DNA of 64,000 nucleotides from Octadecabacter sp. SW4 (lineage in GTDB: Bacteria; Pseudomonadota; Alphaproteobacteria; Rhodobacterales; Rhodobacteraceae): assembly GCF_008065155.1 (NCBI RefSeq), contig NZ_CP042820.1:1-64000 (forward strand), read 5' to 3'. Positions 25,918 through 34,564 of the stretch are shown here, piece after piece. The notes below the pieces were generated by a model, which was not told the origin of the DNA, made no database searches, and was given only the letters and a program-made list of their open reading frames with translations. The translations under genes were made by a program, and so were the position numbers. Position 1 is the first letter of the stretch. Each line of letters begins with the position of its first letter.

Positions 25918-27020
25918 TGGGCGCACGTCTCGCAGGTCTGCTGGTGAAGGAGCTGATCCAGCTCCTGCGCGATCCGCTGATCCTGATCCTGATCCTCTGG
26001 CTTTACACGATCGAGGTCGTGATCTGCGCCTATGCGCTGTCCTTCGAGGTCGAGAACATGCCGCTGGCAGTCGTCGATCTGGACCGCAGCCCGCAAAGCC
26101 GCACCCTGGTGCAGGAGTTTCTCGCAACGGACGTCTTCGCCGATGCTGGCCGGCCCGCCAGCGCGACCGAGGCCGGTGCCTGGCTGCAGGACGGACGTGC
26201 CCGGGTGGCGTTGGTGGTGCCGCCGGGGTTCCAGCGCGAACTTCAGAATGATCGGACGCCTGAACTGCAACTGCTGCTGGACGGGGCGAACTCCAACATG
26301 GCGGCCCAGGCGCGGGGCTACGCCCTCGAGATCGTCGGGCGCTTCTCAATCAATGGCGGCAACAGCGGTGGGGTTGCGGTCGGACCGGTGCCGATGGTGC
26401 GGGTCTGGTATAACCCCGACCAGACCTTTACCGCCTTTATCGTGCTGTCGATGGTGGCGCTGGCCGCGCTGATGGTCGGCGTGATCCATCCCGCCGCGTC
26501 CATTGTGCGCGAGAAGGAAGCGGGAACGATCGAGCAATTGCGCGTCACGCCGATCCGGACGTTTGAGTTGTTCGTCGCCAAGACCCTGCCGACGCTGGTG
26601 ATGGGACTTCTGTCGGTTTTTCCCAGCCTGTTGATCGTCTGGTGGTTCGGCATCCCGCTGCGCGGCAGTCTGCTTCTTTTCCTCGGCCTCACCGCAGTGT
26701 TCCTGCTCAGCGCCATCGCCATCGGTGTTCTGATCGCCAGCGTCAGCCGGTCGCTTCAGCAGGCGCTGCTGCTGGCGTTCTTCGGGCTCTTTCCGTTGAT
26801 GTTCCTGTCTGGCACGCTGGCGCCGATCGAAAGCATGTCGAAAGTGCTTCAGATCGCCTCCCTGGCAAGCCCATTGCGCCACTACATGGACGTGACTCTG
26901 GGGATTTTCCTCAAAGGCGTAGGGATCCGCGAGCTCTGGCCGAGCGCGCTGTCACTGATCGCCATCGGCGCGCCGCTTTTCCTCGTCGCCTTCCGCATCT
27001 TCCGGCAGCGAGGAACCTGA
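25917..27020 (+). CDS. ABC-2 type transporter permease (YbhR-like)
   Basis: A 367-residue permease with an N-terminal helix (about residues 20-42), a periplasmic domain of about 130 residues and five C-terminal helices. The cytoplasmic coupling block reads REKEAGTIEQLRVTPIRTFE. It overlaps the stop of the first permease in TGATG; a GTG one codon earlier is also possible. The two permeases probably form the heteromeric channel served by the double ATPase. It is the last gene of the operon; about 20 bp later IS66 remnants begin. Confidence 0.9.
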   Translation: MGARLAGLLVKELIQLLRDPLILILILWLYTIEVVICAYALSFEVENMPLAVVDLDRSPQSRTLVQEFLATDVFADAGRPASATEAGAWLQDGRARVALVVPPGFQRELQNDRTPELQLLLDGANSNMAAQARGYALEIVGRFSINGGNSGGVAVGPVPMVRVWYNPDQTFTAFIVLSMVALAALMVGVIHPAASIVREKEAGTIEQLRVTPIRTFELFVAKTLPTLVMGLLSVFPSLLIVWWFGIPLRGSLLLFLGLTAVFLLSAIAIGVLIASVSRSLQQALLLAFFGLFPLMFLSGTLAPIESMSKVLQIASLASPLRHYMDVTLGIFLKGVGIRELWPSALSLIAIGAPLFLVAFRIFRQRGT

Positions 27021-27039
27021 GAGTTGCGGCGCGGCATCA

Positions 27040-27342
27040 GGATGCAGGCAACGACGTCACGAATCCCCTCTGAAAGAGCGAACACTTTGCCGAGCCACAG
27101 CTTGAGGCGGAAGGGGAGCATGTCATCACTCGTCTCCAGCGCATAGGCCACATCGCGGGCCAGATATGTGCAAGGCAGGTCTGATGACGGTGCCCATGGC
27201 CCTGTTGCGCGGAATACCTATCTGACAGCCAGACTGAACTGATGCCGTCGGGTGCGCGAAAGCCACGCGCTACGTCCGCGCAACAACACAGACCATTGCG
27301 AAAGCCTACAGCCTGGCAGCGCTTCTGACGGAATTGGCGTAA
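27040..27342 (-). pseudogene. IS66-family transposase remnant
   Basis: Read on the minus strand, two frames give pieces of one IS66-type transposase: WLSDRYSAQQGHGHRHQTCLAH and then LARDVAYALETSDDMLPF, RLKLWLGKVFALSEGI (residues grouped here in parts). A frame change separates them and no start or end is present. The remnant is bounded by the ABC operon on one side and by the Tn3 transposon end at 27343 on the other, so the transposon probably inserted in or beside an older IS66 element. Confidence 0.65.
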
Positions 27343-27393
27343 CAGGCCCGAGCGTGCATATTTGATCGTTTGATGGGACAAAAGGCGTACAAG

Positions 27394-27873
27394 CTATGCG
27401 CCTGAGCGCTGCAGGTACATGACGACGTTTTCGGCGGGGAACTTGAAGCTTCGGCCATCGGAGACGCGCTCTGCGCTGATCGGATATTTTGGCCTGTTTG
27501 GATTGATGGCGACGATGCGGAAGAGTTCATCCTTCGATCGGAAGGTGCGGCCGTGATCCTCGGGCTCCAGGCCAAAATGAGGCGCGAGCACCTCGAACAG
27601 GGCCTTCTCTGGTGAGTAGATCTCGCCGCTCTCTTGCGGGATGCCGACGCGGAAGCTGATCTCGAAGCTATGGCGCAGATCGATATCCGAGAGATCCCCG
27701 CCTTCGACCGTCAGCCCGTGGGTTTCTGCCACGGCGAGGCAGGCCTTCATCATGTCCCGGCGCAGCCGGTCGCAAAGCTCAGGGGTCAGGTTGCGTGGTG
27801 GTGGGACCTTGGCCCCTGTTTGCACAGGCACCTTGGGCGCTGAAGGCTGTCGCTTGCGTGGGGGCTTTTTCAT
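27394..27873 (-). CDS. hypothetical protein, Tn3 passenger
   Basis: A 159-residue protein with a basic, proline-rich N-terminus (KKPPRKRQPSAPKVPV) and an acidic middle (GGDLSDIDLRHSFEISFRVG). I do not recognise a domain. The start overlaps the resolvase stop in ATGA, so it is translationally coupled to tnpR. It ends about 50 bp from the transposon end. Its constant position beside tnpR suggests a transposon-linked accessory function, but no role can be assigned. Confidence 0.6.
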   Translation of the reverse strand: MKKPPRKRQPSAPKVPVQTGAKVPPPRNLTPELCDRLRRDMMKACLAVAETHGLTVEGGDLSDIDLRHSFEISFRVGIPQESGEIYSPEKALFEVLAPHFGLEPEDHGRTFRSKDELFRIVAINPNRPKYPISAERVSDGRSFKFPAENVVMYLQRSGA

Positions 27874-28463
27874 GCAGTCCGCCCCTCTACGATATCGTTG
27901 CCCGTCAGCATTTCAGCCTTTGCTTTATAGACAGTACCGCGCGAGATCCCCATTTCGCGGGCAATTTCCGTTGGAGAGAGGCCTGCACCAAGCTTGGCCT
28001 GAATGGTGGCCATGTCGATCTTGGGTGGGCGACCGCGATAGACCCCTTTGCGTTTCGCGGCCTTGATCCCTTCAGCCTGCCGCTCGCGGCGGAGATTGGT
28101 TTCAAACTCCGCAAAGACGCCAAGCATGTCGAAGAACGCTTTGCCCGTCGCCGTAGAGGTATCCACGGGCTGTTCGGTGGCCGCCAGATGCGCGCCCTTT
28201 TCTTTCAGCCGCGCAACGATGGTCTGAAGATCCTGCATTGAGCGGGCAAGCCGGTCGATCCGCGTCACCACCAGGGTTTCGCCTGGGTGAATAAAGTCGA
28301 GGATGGTTTTCAATTCAGGGCGGCCTTCAAGCGTCGCGCCACTGCGCTGTTCTTGGCGCACCATCCCACATCCTGCGGCTGTCAGCGCCTCAATTTGGGC
28401 ATCGAGGTTCTGATCGACGGTCGATGTTCGGGCATAGCCGATTTTGGGGCTCGATCTGTTCAT
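27870..28463 (-). CDS. tnpR: Tn3-family resolvase TnpR
   Basis: A 197-residue serine recombinase. IGYARTSTVDQNLDAQIEAL holds the catalytic Ser near residue 14; the active-site arginines lie in TRIDRLARSM, and the C-terminal helix-turn-helix is LSPTEIAREMGISRGTVYKA. It resolves the cointegrate made by the transposase. The res site lies directly upstream at 28487-28522. Confidence 0.93.
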   Translation of the reverse strand: MNRSSPKIGYARTSTVDQNLDAQIEALTAAGCGMVRQEQRSGATLEGRPELKTILDFIHPGETLVVTRIDRLARSMQDLQTIVARLKEKGAHLAATEQPVDTSTATGKAFFDMLGVFAEFETNLRRERQAEGIKAAKRKGVYRGRPPKIDMATIQAKLGAGLSPTEIAREMGISRGTVYKAKAEMLTGNDIVEGRTA

Positions 28464-28486
28464 TTTGGGTGTGCCTCTGACATGAT

Positions 28487-28522
28487 GTGTTCACTACCTC
28501 GAAACAGACCCAAAGTGAACAC
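28487..28522. promoter_or_regulatory. res site of the Tn3 transposon
   Basis: A perfect inverted repeat, GTGTTCACT (28487-28495) and AGTGAACAC (28514-28522), begins 24 bp upstream of tnpR, in the gap between tnpR and the upstream gene, as in other Tn3-family elements. Further subsites probably extend to about 28580. Confidence 0.6.
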
Positions 28523-28584
28523 GCAAATCGCATGTTCCGGTGTTTATGCGCGCCGTCATTATGGGTATACTCTAAGTGACGCTT

Positions 28585-29202
28585 CTAGCCCTCCATAACC
28601 CAACGTGATGTCCGCCGTGTCTTTTGCCTCTGCAGTTTCGCGAACTGCTCACTGACAGCATCGGCGTGGATTTCATCATGAGCCCAGTCAACGTATCCAG
28701 CTTCCTTCGCCCAATCGTGTTCTGGGTGCTTCGCATCCCCACGCGCTTCCTTGAAGACTTCGTACATGGGCGGGCCTCCGATATCTTCCGGCGGGGTTGC
28801 CCACTGACCGCCCACAAAACGCGGCAAAGGTTCATTCGGCACGACTGGACGCTTTGAGACCAGTTCAACGCGATGCGCCCAGTCATCCCCGAAATCGTAG
28901 GTGTAGATCACGGGCGGGACCTTCTTGTTCAAAAAGAGCTCCAGCTTCTTCGTGGTGACCTCCATCACCGGCGGGCCGAACATCGGCTCGCTCCAGAAGT
29001 CCTCGCTTTTCATCTGGTATTTCCGGTCACCAATCTCGACATCCCACAGGTGCATATCGTACCACAGGAAAGCCGCCTGAATGGCATCGTGCAAGTGTGG
29101 GAGGGTCTTGTCCGACCTGATCTCGATCTCCCGCCACGGTGCGGGATCGACATCTTCAAGGGTGATTTTCAGTCGTAGGACCTGGGGTTCTTTCTTCGCC
29201 AT
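28585..29202 (-). CDS. plasmid pRiA4b ORF-3-like protein
   Basis: A 205-residue protein of the pRiA4b ORF-3 family. The family block is LRLKITLEDVDPAPWREIEI at the N-terminus, followed by LHDAIQAAFLWYDMHLWDVE and the YTYDFGDDWAHRVELV block (about residues 97-112). Function is unknown; members are common on plasmids and transposons. It lies 8 bp after tnpA in the same direction, so it is probably co-transcribed with it. Confidence 0.85.
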   Translation of the reverse strand: MAKKEPQVLRLKITLEDVDPAPWREIEIRSDKTLPHLHDAIQAAFLWYDMHLWDVEIGDRKYQMKSEDFWSEPMFGPPVMEVTTKKLELFLNKKVPPVIYTYDFGDDWAHRVELVSKRPVVPNEPLPRFVGGQWATPPEDIGGPPMYEVFKEARGDAKHPEHDWAKEAGYVDWAHDEIHADAVSEQFAKLQRQKTRRTSRWVMEG

Positions 29203-29210
29203 GAGCGCCT

Positions 29211-32099
29211 CTATGCGGCCAAGGGCCCGAAATCGATCCGCTTATCCAGATCGACCTCGAAGCGGCCATAAGGGTTGATGTGTAGATAGATGAGCGGTGA
29301 CAGGCCGCGATAGTCCTCAGGGGACAAGCGTGCGACCACATTGGGGTTACGCAGGACGGATTGCACCATTCGCGTGTTCACGTAGACCAATGACGACTGT
29401 AACAGGTGCAGCGCATGCGCTGCGGTTTCCTGGTCCCGCACACGGTTGGTTGCGATTTCGCCGCCCTTGCCGAAGAATACGAAGCTGTTGGCGCTGTTCC
29501 AGTTTTCCACGACGTTCAACCCTTCGTGGATTTCCCGCCGGAAGGTCTCCGAACGCAGATAGCGGCATAGGAAAATTGTTTTGATGGCACGTCCCAGCTC
29601 CGCCAGCGCTTTGTAGGTCGGATGCATTACATCGGACCGGGCAAACCGGCGCAGGATGGCTTCTGGGTCGGCTGTTCCGTGGCGCATAGCCGCTGCATAT
29701 TTGACCATCTCATCGTATTGGCGCTCGATTTCACCCCAGTCGACAACACCCGACAGGATCGGCAAAAGGTTGGGTAGTTGACCGCGCATGCCTGCGTTTG
29801 GGAGGGCAAGTTTCTGGCGTGCGATGGCCTTGAGGCGGGGTGCAAGCTCAAAGCCCAGAAGATGGCAAAAGGCAAAGCCAACCGCGCTCTGACCGTGGCT
29901 ATCGACATACTGTCTTTGGATTTCCATGTCCGTACAGTGCCGCAAGACGCCCTCGATCATGGCCGCTACTTCGGAAGACGAGCACCGCTTCAGTTGCGAA
30001 TAGATGCACGTCGCCTGCCGCTCGACATGCCAATAGATCATGACGCCACGCCCGCCATAGCGTGCATGCCATTCCGTCATAAGGTTACGATCCCAAGCCC
30101 CGAACTTGGTGGAATCGCCGGCACAGGTCGTACCGGGCGTGCCCCAGACTTCCGTCTCGCGGATTGCAAGCGTAGCATTGGCAACCTGCGCGCAAGCGGC
30201 CTTCAAGGAAGCCGGATCGATATAACGCCTCCGAACATGCTTGAGCTCGTCATAGCTAACATCGGGCGAACCGGCGGCCACGCGTTTCAGGCCCGCGTTG
30301 GTTCCCAAGCCGTAAAGGCAGAGCAACAAGCGCTGATCCCGCACGGGAGGTGGCAGAGCCTCCCGGCTGGCCGAGGTCTGAAAGCTGTTCAAAAACCCGG
30401 TGTCGAGGGCAGTTTCTTTGAGGACATCAAGCAAGCCTGTCATTGGCCACGCCCGGGCAACCTCGGCTTTCAGAGCCGCCAGACCAGGCGGCTCCGGAAC
30501 CGGTGCAAAGGGCGTAATGGAAATCCGGTTCTCCCCACCCCACCTCAAACGCACCTTGTCATTGTCCGGCAAAGTCGCACTCAGAAGGTGAAGCTCCTGT
30601 TCCAACTCAGCCTTCACGCCAGCCACAAAGCTCTGCGCGTCACGTGACAGCCCCAGATCGGCGTAGTAGGCGTCACGCCGTTCAGAAAAATCTCCCGGCA
30701 GATCATCATCCGGATTGCGGTAGCGGTCAGCGCCCTCAATCCAGATTTCCTTCGCGCGGACACGGTCTCGCAGCTGCGTCAGCACACAGAGCTCGAAGGA
30801 CACGACGTTAACCCGGCCATGCTCATCTATGACGGCTTGACGCCACTTTCCCGGGATGATCCCAGACGGGATGTCATCTTCTGTAACAACACGGCGACCA
30901 GAAGCTGCAAACCTGGCAATCTGGTCCAAGGCTGTCAGTATCGGGTGCCACACCGCGTTGTTCGAGCAAAACCGCAATGCCTTGAGCAGGGGTGGCAGCA
31001 TACGGCGGTAGTGGCTGGCATACGAGTTGCGCATGGTCTGTTGGATGCGCGCATCCAAGGTGCCCTTGGCGCGATGTTCGTCGATGACTGCCCGGAGTTT
31101 GGCCGCTCCGGCGATAGGGAAGATGACATCTTCGATCCGACCCTCAGGATGCTCCAATGCCACTGTAGCTATATCAACAAGCAAACGCTCCTTGCCGTGA
31201 ACCGCACCTATATCTGCCGCAATGCCTTGAATAACCTTGCGACGAGACCGTGTTCCCAGACGATGGACCACCTCCAGGAGCTGGTCAATGAGCCCATCGA
31301 TCAGCTGCGATCGACGGTACATCAGGTAGACAGCCAACAGCCCGAGCCGCCGCTCTGGGGCGTGGCGGCGCATTTCCGAGGCGGTTTCACCTTCCACCTG
31401 ACGCGCAAGGCGCGTTACCCAACCGCGCTCAACACTGGTCAGAAATTCCAACGGAAGCCCAAGCTCCTCGACAAAGGACGCTTTTTGCGCGGCCAGTAGC
31501 ACGCTGTCGAGTGTCGCGGCTCCGACATCATCCTTCAGCCGTTGAAAACCCGTATCCTCTAACGGCTCAGCGAGTGCCCGCTCCAATTGCTCCGCCGTCT
31601 CGATCGACAGCTGGGATGCCACCAACGTCAAGAAGTTCTCGCGAAAATCCCGGCGGGCAGCGCGGGCAAGGCGCTCCATGATCTTCTCTGAAGGAACAAA
31701 CACGCCCATTTGTCGCGCCTGACCGAAACCGCGTTCGATCCAGTCTGCTAAGTTCAGGTCTCGCCCACCAAGCTGTTCAATCATCCATTCCTGGAGTTTG
31801 CCGCGATCACGATCAGATGCCCGGCGAAACCCAAGAAAATCGAGAATACCCGCACGTTGCCGCCGCGCGGTATCACTGGAATACGAGTAGGAAAGATCGT
31901 CAGCCACCCCAATCTGGTCCGCAACGTAAGCGATCACATCAGGATCAAGATCGTCGCGGTCGGCAGGAAACCGGCCATGCTGGCGAAAAAAGAGGAGTTG
32001 GCATGCAATCGCGACCCGCGACTTCGCCCCAAACCGGTTAAGAAACCCAAAATCTGAATACGAAAGCCCCCACACCGAGGCAAATGCTTGCTCTGTCAT
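29211..32099 (-). CDS. tnpA: Tn3-family transposase TnpA (second element)
   Basis: A 962-residue transposase starting [18 protein letters not shown] with GGAGGGG before the ATG; an alternative start 8 codons upstream is less likely. The N-terminal DUF4158 region and the C-terminal DDE domain are complete, with ending blocks [20 protein letters not shown] and [17 protein letters not shown]. It is of a different Tn3 subgroup from the transposase at 1-2889. It makes the cointegrates resolved by the TnpR encoded downstream. Confidence 0.93.
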   Translation of the reverse strand: MTEQAFASVWGLSYSDFGFLNRFGAKSRVAIACQLLFFRQHGRFPADRDDLDPDVIAYVADQIGVADDLSYSYSSDTARRQRAGILDFLGFRRASDRDRGKLQEWMIEQLGGRDLNLADWIERGFGQARQMGVFVPSEKIMERLARAARRDFRENFLTLVASQLSIETAEQLERALAEPLEDTGFQRLKDDVGAATLDSVLLAAQKASFVEELGLPLEFLTSVERGWVTRLARQVEGETASEMRRHAPERRLGLLAVYLMYRRSQLIDGLIDQLLEVVHRLGTRSRRKVIQGIAADIGAVHGKERLLVDIATVALEHPEGRIEDVIFPIAGAAKLRAVIDEHRAKGTLDARIQQTMRNSYASHYRRMLPPLLKALRFCSNNAVWHPILTALDQIARFAASGRRVVTEDDIPSGIIPGKWRQAVIDEHGRVNVVSFELCVLTQLRDRVRAKEIWIEGADRYRNPDDDLPGDFSERRDAYYADLGLSRDAQSFVAGVKAELEQELHLLSATLPDNDKVRLRWGGENRISITPFAPVPEPPGLAALKAEVARAWPMTGLLDVLKETALDTGFLNSFQTSASREALPPPVRDQRLLLCLYGLGTNAGLKRVAAGSPDVSYDELKHVRRRYIDPASLKAACAQVANATLAIRETEVWGTPGTTCAGDSTKFGAWDRNLMTEWHARYGGRGVMIYWHVERQATCIYSQLKRCSSSEVAAMIEGVLRHCTDMEIQRQYVDSHGQSAVGFAFCHLLGFELAPRLKAIARQKLALPNAGMRGQLPNLLPILSGVVDWGEIERQYDEMVKYAAAMRHGTADPEAILRRFARSDVMHPTYKALAELGRAIKTIFLCRYLRSETFRREIHEGLNVVENWNSANSFVFFGKGGEIATNRVRDQETAAHALHLLQSSLVYVNTRMVQSVLRNPNVVARLSPEDYRGLSPLIYLHINPYGRFEVDLDKRIDFGPLAA

Positions 32100-32204
32100 G
32101 ACCCCTCCAGACGCAAGCATCATCCAGCATCAGGTCAGGCCGTCAATCAGCCTTTTGTTCTCCAAATGGTCCTTAAAAAGCCCAAATATGCAGCTTCGGG
32201 CCCC

Positions 32205-32491
32205 TTGGGCCGATCGGTGTGCGCGCCGACCGCGCGTCGATCGAAGTGTTGCACAAGACCGAATTCGACACGACGGGCACGGCCCGGATGAGCGCCGCAC
32301 CAGAGCTGAGAGTCGCCCCGGGCGAGACTTTTAAACTTGAGCCCGGCGGCATGCATGTGATGCTGATTGATGTCGAATCACCGCTGGTCGAGGGCGAAAC
32401 ACTGCCGCTGCGGCTGAAATTCTACGACGGCGACGACATTATCGTCGATGTTCCGATCCTTGCCGCCGACGCCAGAGGGCCGCAAGAATGA
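32205..32491 (+). pseudogene. PCu(A)C-type copper chaperone, 5'-truncated
   Basis: About 94 codons open from the transposon end to the stop at 32491: ASIEVLHKTEFDTTGTARM, then LRVAPGETFKLEPGGMHVML and VEGETLPLRLKFYDGDDI. This is the C-terminal two-thirds of a periplasmic PCu(A)C copper chaperone, with the H-x-M copper ligands in MHVML and the upstream Met in ARM. The signal peptide and first strands were removed by the Tn3 insertion. An internal GTG exists, but no export signal would remain, so it is probably not functional. Confidence 0.75.
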
Positions 32492-32564
32492 TGGCAGGTT
32501 CGTTGACACTCACATCGGCAAGCCCCGCTCCTCCGCGAACCCATCATGCGGGCTTTGACCCACG

Positions 32565-33050
32565 ATGCGGATGATGTCACCCCGCACCCTGGGGCTGTCC
32601 GGCGTAATTGCAGCCCTTGCCGCCGATCAGATCAGCAAGGCAATCGTCGTCGCCAACAGAAGCATCCTGGCGGACGGAATTCCGGTGTTTCCCGGCTTCA
32701 ACCTGGTCTATCTGCGCAACGACGGCGTCACCTTCGGCCTGCTGGGCGGCGTACCGTGGTGGGCGCTTTCGGCGCTTGCCCTCGGCATTGTTGTCTGGCT
32801 AACAGTCCTGCTTATGCGGGCGCAAAGCCGGCTGGAAGCGGTTTCCTGTGGGCTGATCATCGGTGGCGCACTTGGGAATGTGGCCGATCGCCTGCGTTTC
32901 GGTGCAGTGACGGATTTTCTGGATTTCTACGCAGGCGGCTGGCACTGGCCTGCATTTAATCTCTCGGACGTCGCGGTGGTCAGCGGGGTCGCTCTGCTGC
33001 TTGTGTCCGAATATCGCGCATCAAGAAGACCGCACCGGCGCGAAGGCTGA
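32565..33050 (+). CDS. lspA: lipoprotein signal peptidase (LspA-like)
   Basis: A 161-residue inner-membrane aspartyl protease with four predicted helices. The catalytic aspartates lie in GNVADRLRFGAVTDFLDFY and FNLSDVAVVSG, the two signature blocks of signal peptidase II, which cleaves lipoprotein signal peptides. The start could also be one of the next Met codons (32571, 32574). An accessory lspA next to metal transporters is known from lead/cadmium operons such as pbr, which fits the neighbouring CDF and P-type ATPase genes. It ends 6 bp from the end of the convergent CDF gene. Confidence 0.92.
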   Translation: MRMMSPRTLGLSGVIAALAADQISKAIVVANRSILADGIPVFPGFNLVYLRNDGVTFGLLGGVPWWALSALALGIVVWLTVLLMRAQSRLEAVSCGLIIGGALGNVADRLRFGAVTDFLDFYAGGWHWPAFNLSDVAVVSGVALLLVSEYRASRRPHRREG

Positions 33051-33056
33051 CCGCGG

Positions 33057-33977
33057 TCAGTCGTGGCCATAGATTGCCGCGCCCGGATGCGGGTGATCGG
33101 GGTGCTCGAACTCCAGCGTGGAGTGGCGAATGCCGAACTCACTTGCCAGCATTGCCTTGATATCGCTCTTGATCGCTTCCAGCCGGTCCCAGTGGTCGCG
33201 GGCGACGACAATATGCGCGTCCACGGAAATTCGTTGTTCGTCGACTTGCCAGAAATGCACCCGGTGCATGTCCTGAACGCCCTGAACGCCAAGAACCGCG
33301 GCAATCAGCGCCTCGTTGTCGATCTGGGGCGGGCTGGCCAGCATCAGCAGGCGGATGGTGCCGCCGATCTCGGTGAAGGCAAGATAGAGGATGTAGACGG
33401 CGATACCGATGGTGATCGCCGGATCGATCCAGCGCATGTCATAGAGCAGGATCAGCGTGCCACCGATGATGACCGCGACCGAGGACAGCGCGTCCGAGAG
33501 ATTGTGCAGAAACAGGGCGCGGATGTTCACGCTGCCCTTCTGCATCGAATATGTCAGCATGGCCGTGAGCGTATCGACGACCAGCGCCACGCCGCCCAGG
33601 ATCACCACCCACCAGCCCAGAACCTCGGGCGGGTCGACCATCCGCATCACGCCCTCGTAGACCAGATAGAGACCGATCACGATCAGCGTGGTATAGTTGA
33701 TCAGTGCGGCGACGATCTCGATCCGCTGGTAGCCGAAGGTCATCTTGTCGTCGGCGGGGCGGCGCGAGATTTTTCGGGCACCGAAGGCGATGACCAACGC
33801 GGCCATATCCGAGAAATTGTGGATCGCATCGGCGATCAGCGCCAGCGAGCCTGCGAAAATCCCGCCAACGATCTGCGCCACGGTCAGAATACCGTTCGCC
33901 CAGATCGCGATTGCAACGCGCCGGTCACCGGATGCCGGGTCTATATGGGTGTGGCCAGAGCCGTGATCATGCGGCAT
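33057..33977 (-). CDS. cation diffusion facilitator (CzcD/ZitB-like)
   Basis: A 306-residue CDF antiporter with six helices. Metal-site blocks are DAIHNFSDM in helix 2 and FLHNLSDALSS in helix 5, the H-x3-D pattern typical of Zn/Cd/Co transporters. The N-terminus (MPHDHGSGHTHID) is His-rich, as is the C-terminus (EHPDHPHPG). The cytoplasmic C-terminal domain follows residue 210. It exports divalent metals out of the cytoplasm using the proton gradient. It is in line with the zinc-ribbon and P-type ATPase genes but separated from them by a palindromic interval. Confidence 0.93.
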   Translation of the reverse strand: MPHDHGSGHTHIDPASGDRRVAIAIWANGILTVAQIVGGIFAGSLALIADAIHNFSDMAALVIAFGARKISRRPADDKMTFGYQRIEIVAALINYTTLIVIGLYLVYEGVMRMVDPPEVLGWWVVILGGVALVVDTLTAMLTYSMQKGSVNIRALFLHNLSDALSSVAVIIGGTLILLYDMRWIDPAITIGIAVYILYLAFTEIGGTIRLLMLASPPQIDNEALIAAVLGVQGVQDMHRVHFWQVDEQRISVDAHIVVARDHWDRLEAIKSDIKAMLASEFGIRHSTLEFEHPDHPHPGAAIYGHD

Positions 33978-34090
33978 CGGTTATCTCTTCGCTGCGTCCT
34001 GCGCCCATCTCCGGCCCTTACCATTGTTGAGGGCGGACACCGGTTTCCGGAGCCCGCCCGTCGCTTTGTTGCACACGTATAGCCGCATCT

Positions 34091-34204
34091 AAAGCGTTTT
34101 GCGTTAAAGTTGAATCACAGGTTTAACGCAAAACGCGCATAACATGTTGATGTCGCGAGCGTTTCGAAATCAAGTTGTGATCCAACTTAATCCCGAAACG
34201 CTTT
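34091..34204. repeat. nested intergenic palindromes
   Basis: Two adjacent hairpins. The first has perfect 15-bp arms GCGTTTTGCGTTAAA (34094-34108) and its complement at 34122-34136 with a 13-base loop. The second has 19-bp arms (34159-34177 and 34183-34201) with 3 mismatches and a 5-base loop. The outermost bases AAAGCGTTT and AAACGCTTT also pair. There is no U-tract. It lies between the zinc-ribbon gene and the CDF gene, both read leftwards, and may be a REP-like mobile palindrome or a transcript-processing element. Confidence 0.65.
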
Positions 34205-34215
34205 AATAGCCGTAT

Positions 34216-34530
34216 CTAGTCGAAGATTTCCATCAGCCAGGACTTTCGGCGGGATCCATGCTTGCCGTATCCGCCGTGTTTGCCATGCTTGCCGTGACCA
34301 CGGCCTCCATAGTCGCCCGGATCATTGTCATAGCCGCGCCGGTCGCGTTCCCGTTCGCGCGGCGGCGGTGCCATTTCGGTCGCGCTGCGCTCGATAATCT
34401 TGTCCAGCTCGCCCCGGTCCAGCCAGACCCCGCGGCACTCAGGGCAGAAATCAATTTCCACCCCCTGCCGGTCCGCCATGCTCAAGGGCACCTCGCAGAC
34501 CGGGCACATCATCCTGCCTTTTGCATTCAT
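34216..34530 (-). CDS. TFIIB-type zinc-ribbon protein
   Basis: A 104-residue protein. The zf-TFIIB block is MCPVCEVPLSMADRQGVEID followed by FCPECRGVWLDRGELDKI, giving a CxxC...CxxC zinc site near residues 9-36. The tail is rich in Gly, His and Arg (GGRGHGKHGKHGGYGKHG), which could bind metal. AGGAG lies upstream of the ATG. It follows the P-type ATPase gene by 34 bp and is probably co-transcribed. Function is unknown; a metal-binding accessory role is an inference. Confidence 0.85.
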   Translation of the reverse strand: MNAKGRMMCPVCEVPLSMADRQGVEIDFCPECRGVWLDRGELDKIIERSATEMAPPPRERERDRRGYDNDPGDYGGRGHGKHGKHGGYGKHGSRRKSWLMEIFD

Positions 34531-34564
34531 GTTTTTATCGGGCTCCTTTCCCGTTTCCTTCAGT

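Larger units (their letters stand above)
27343..32204 (-). mobile_element. Tn3-family transposon, complete
   Basis: A roughly 4.86-kb element with imperfect 38-bp inverted ends: the right end, read inwards, begins GGGGCCCGAAGCTGCATATT and the left end GGCCCGAGCGTGCATATTTG from 27345. It contains a transposase, a resolvase with its res site, a pRiA4b ORF-3-like gene and a small unknown gene, all on the minus strand. The right end lies inside a copper-chaperone gene. It is a different subgroup from the element at 1-2935. A 5-bp target duplication could not be confirmed. Confidence 0.8.

Noticed and set aside
25063..26349. Minus-strand open frame of 428 codons
   Set aside because: Antisense to the two ABC-2 permeases, with low-complexity Arg/Gln/His composition typical of a shadow frame.
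33063..34082. Plus-strand open frame of 339 codons
   Set aside because: Antisense to the CDF transporter; its composition (many Asp, His, Gln, Arg) mirrors membrane-protein codons.
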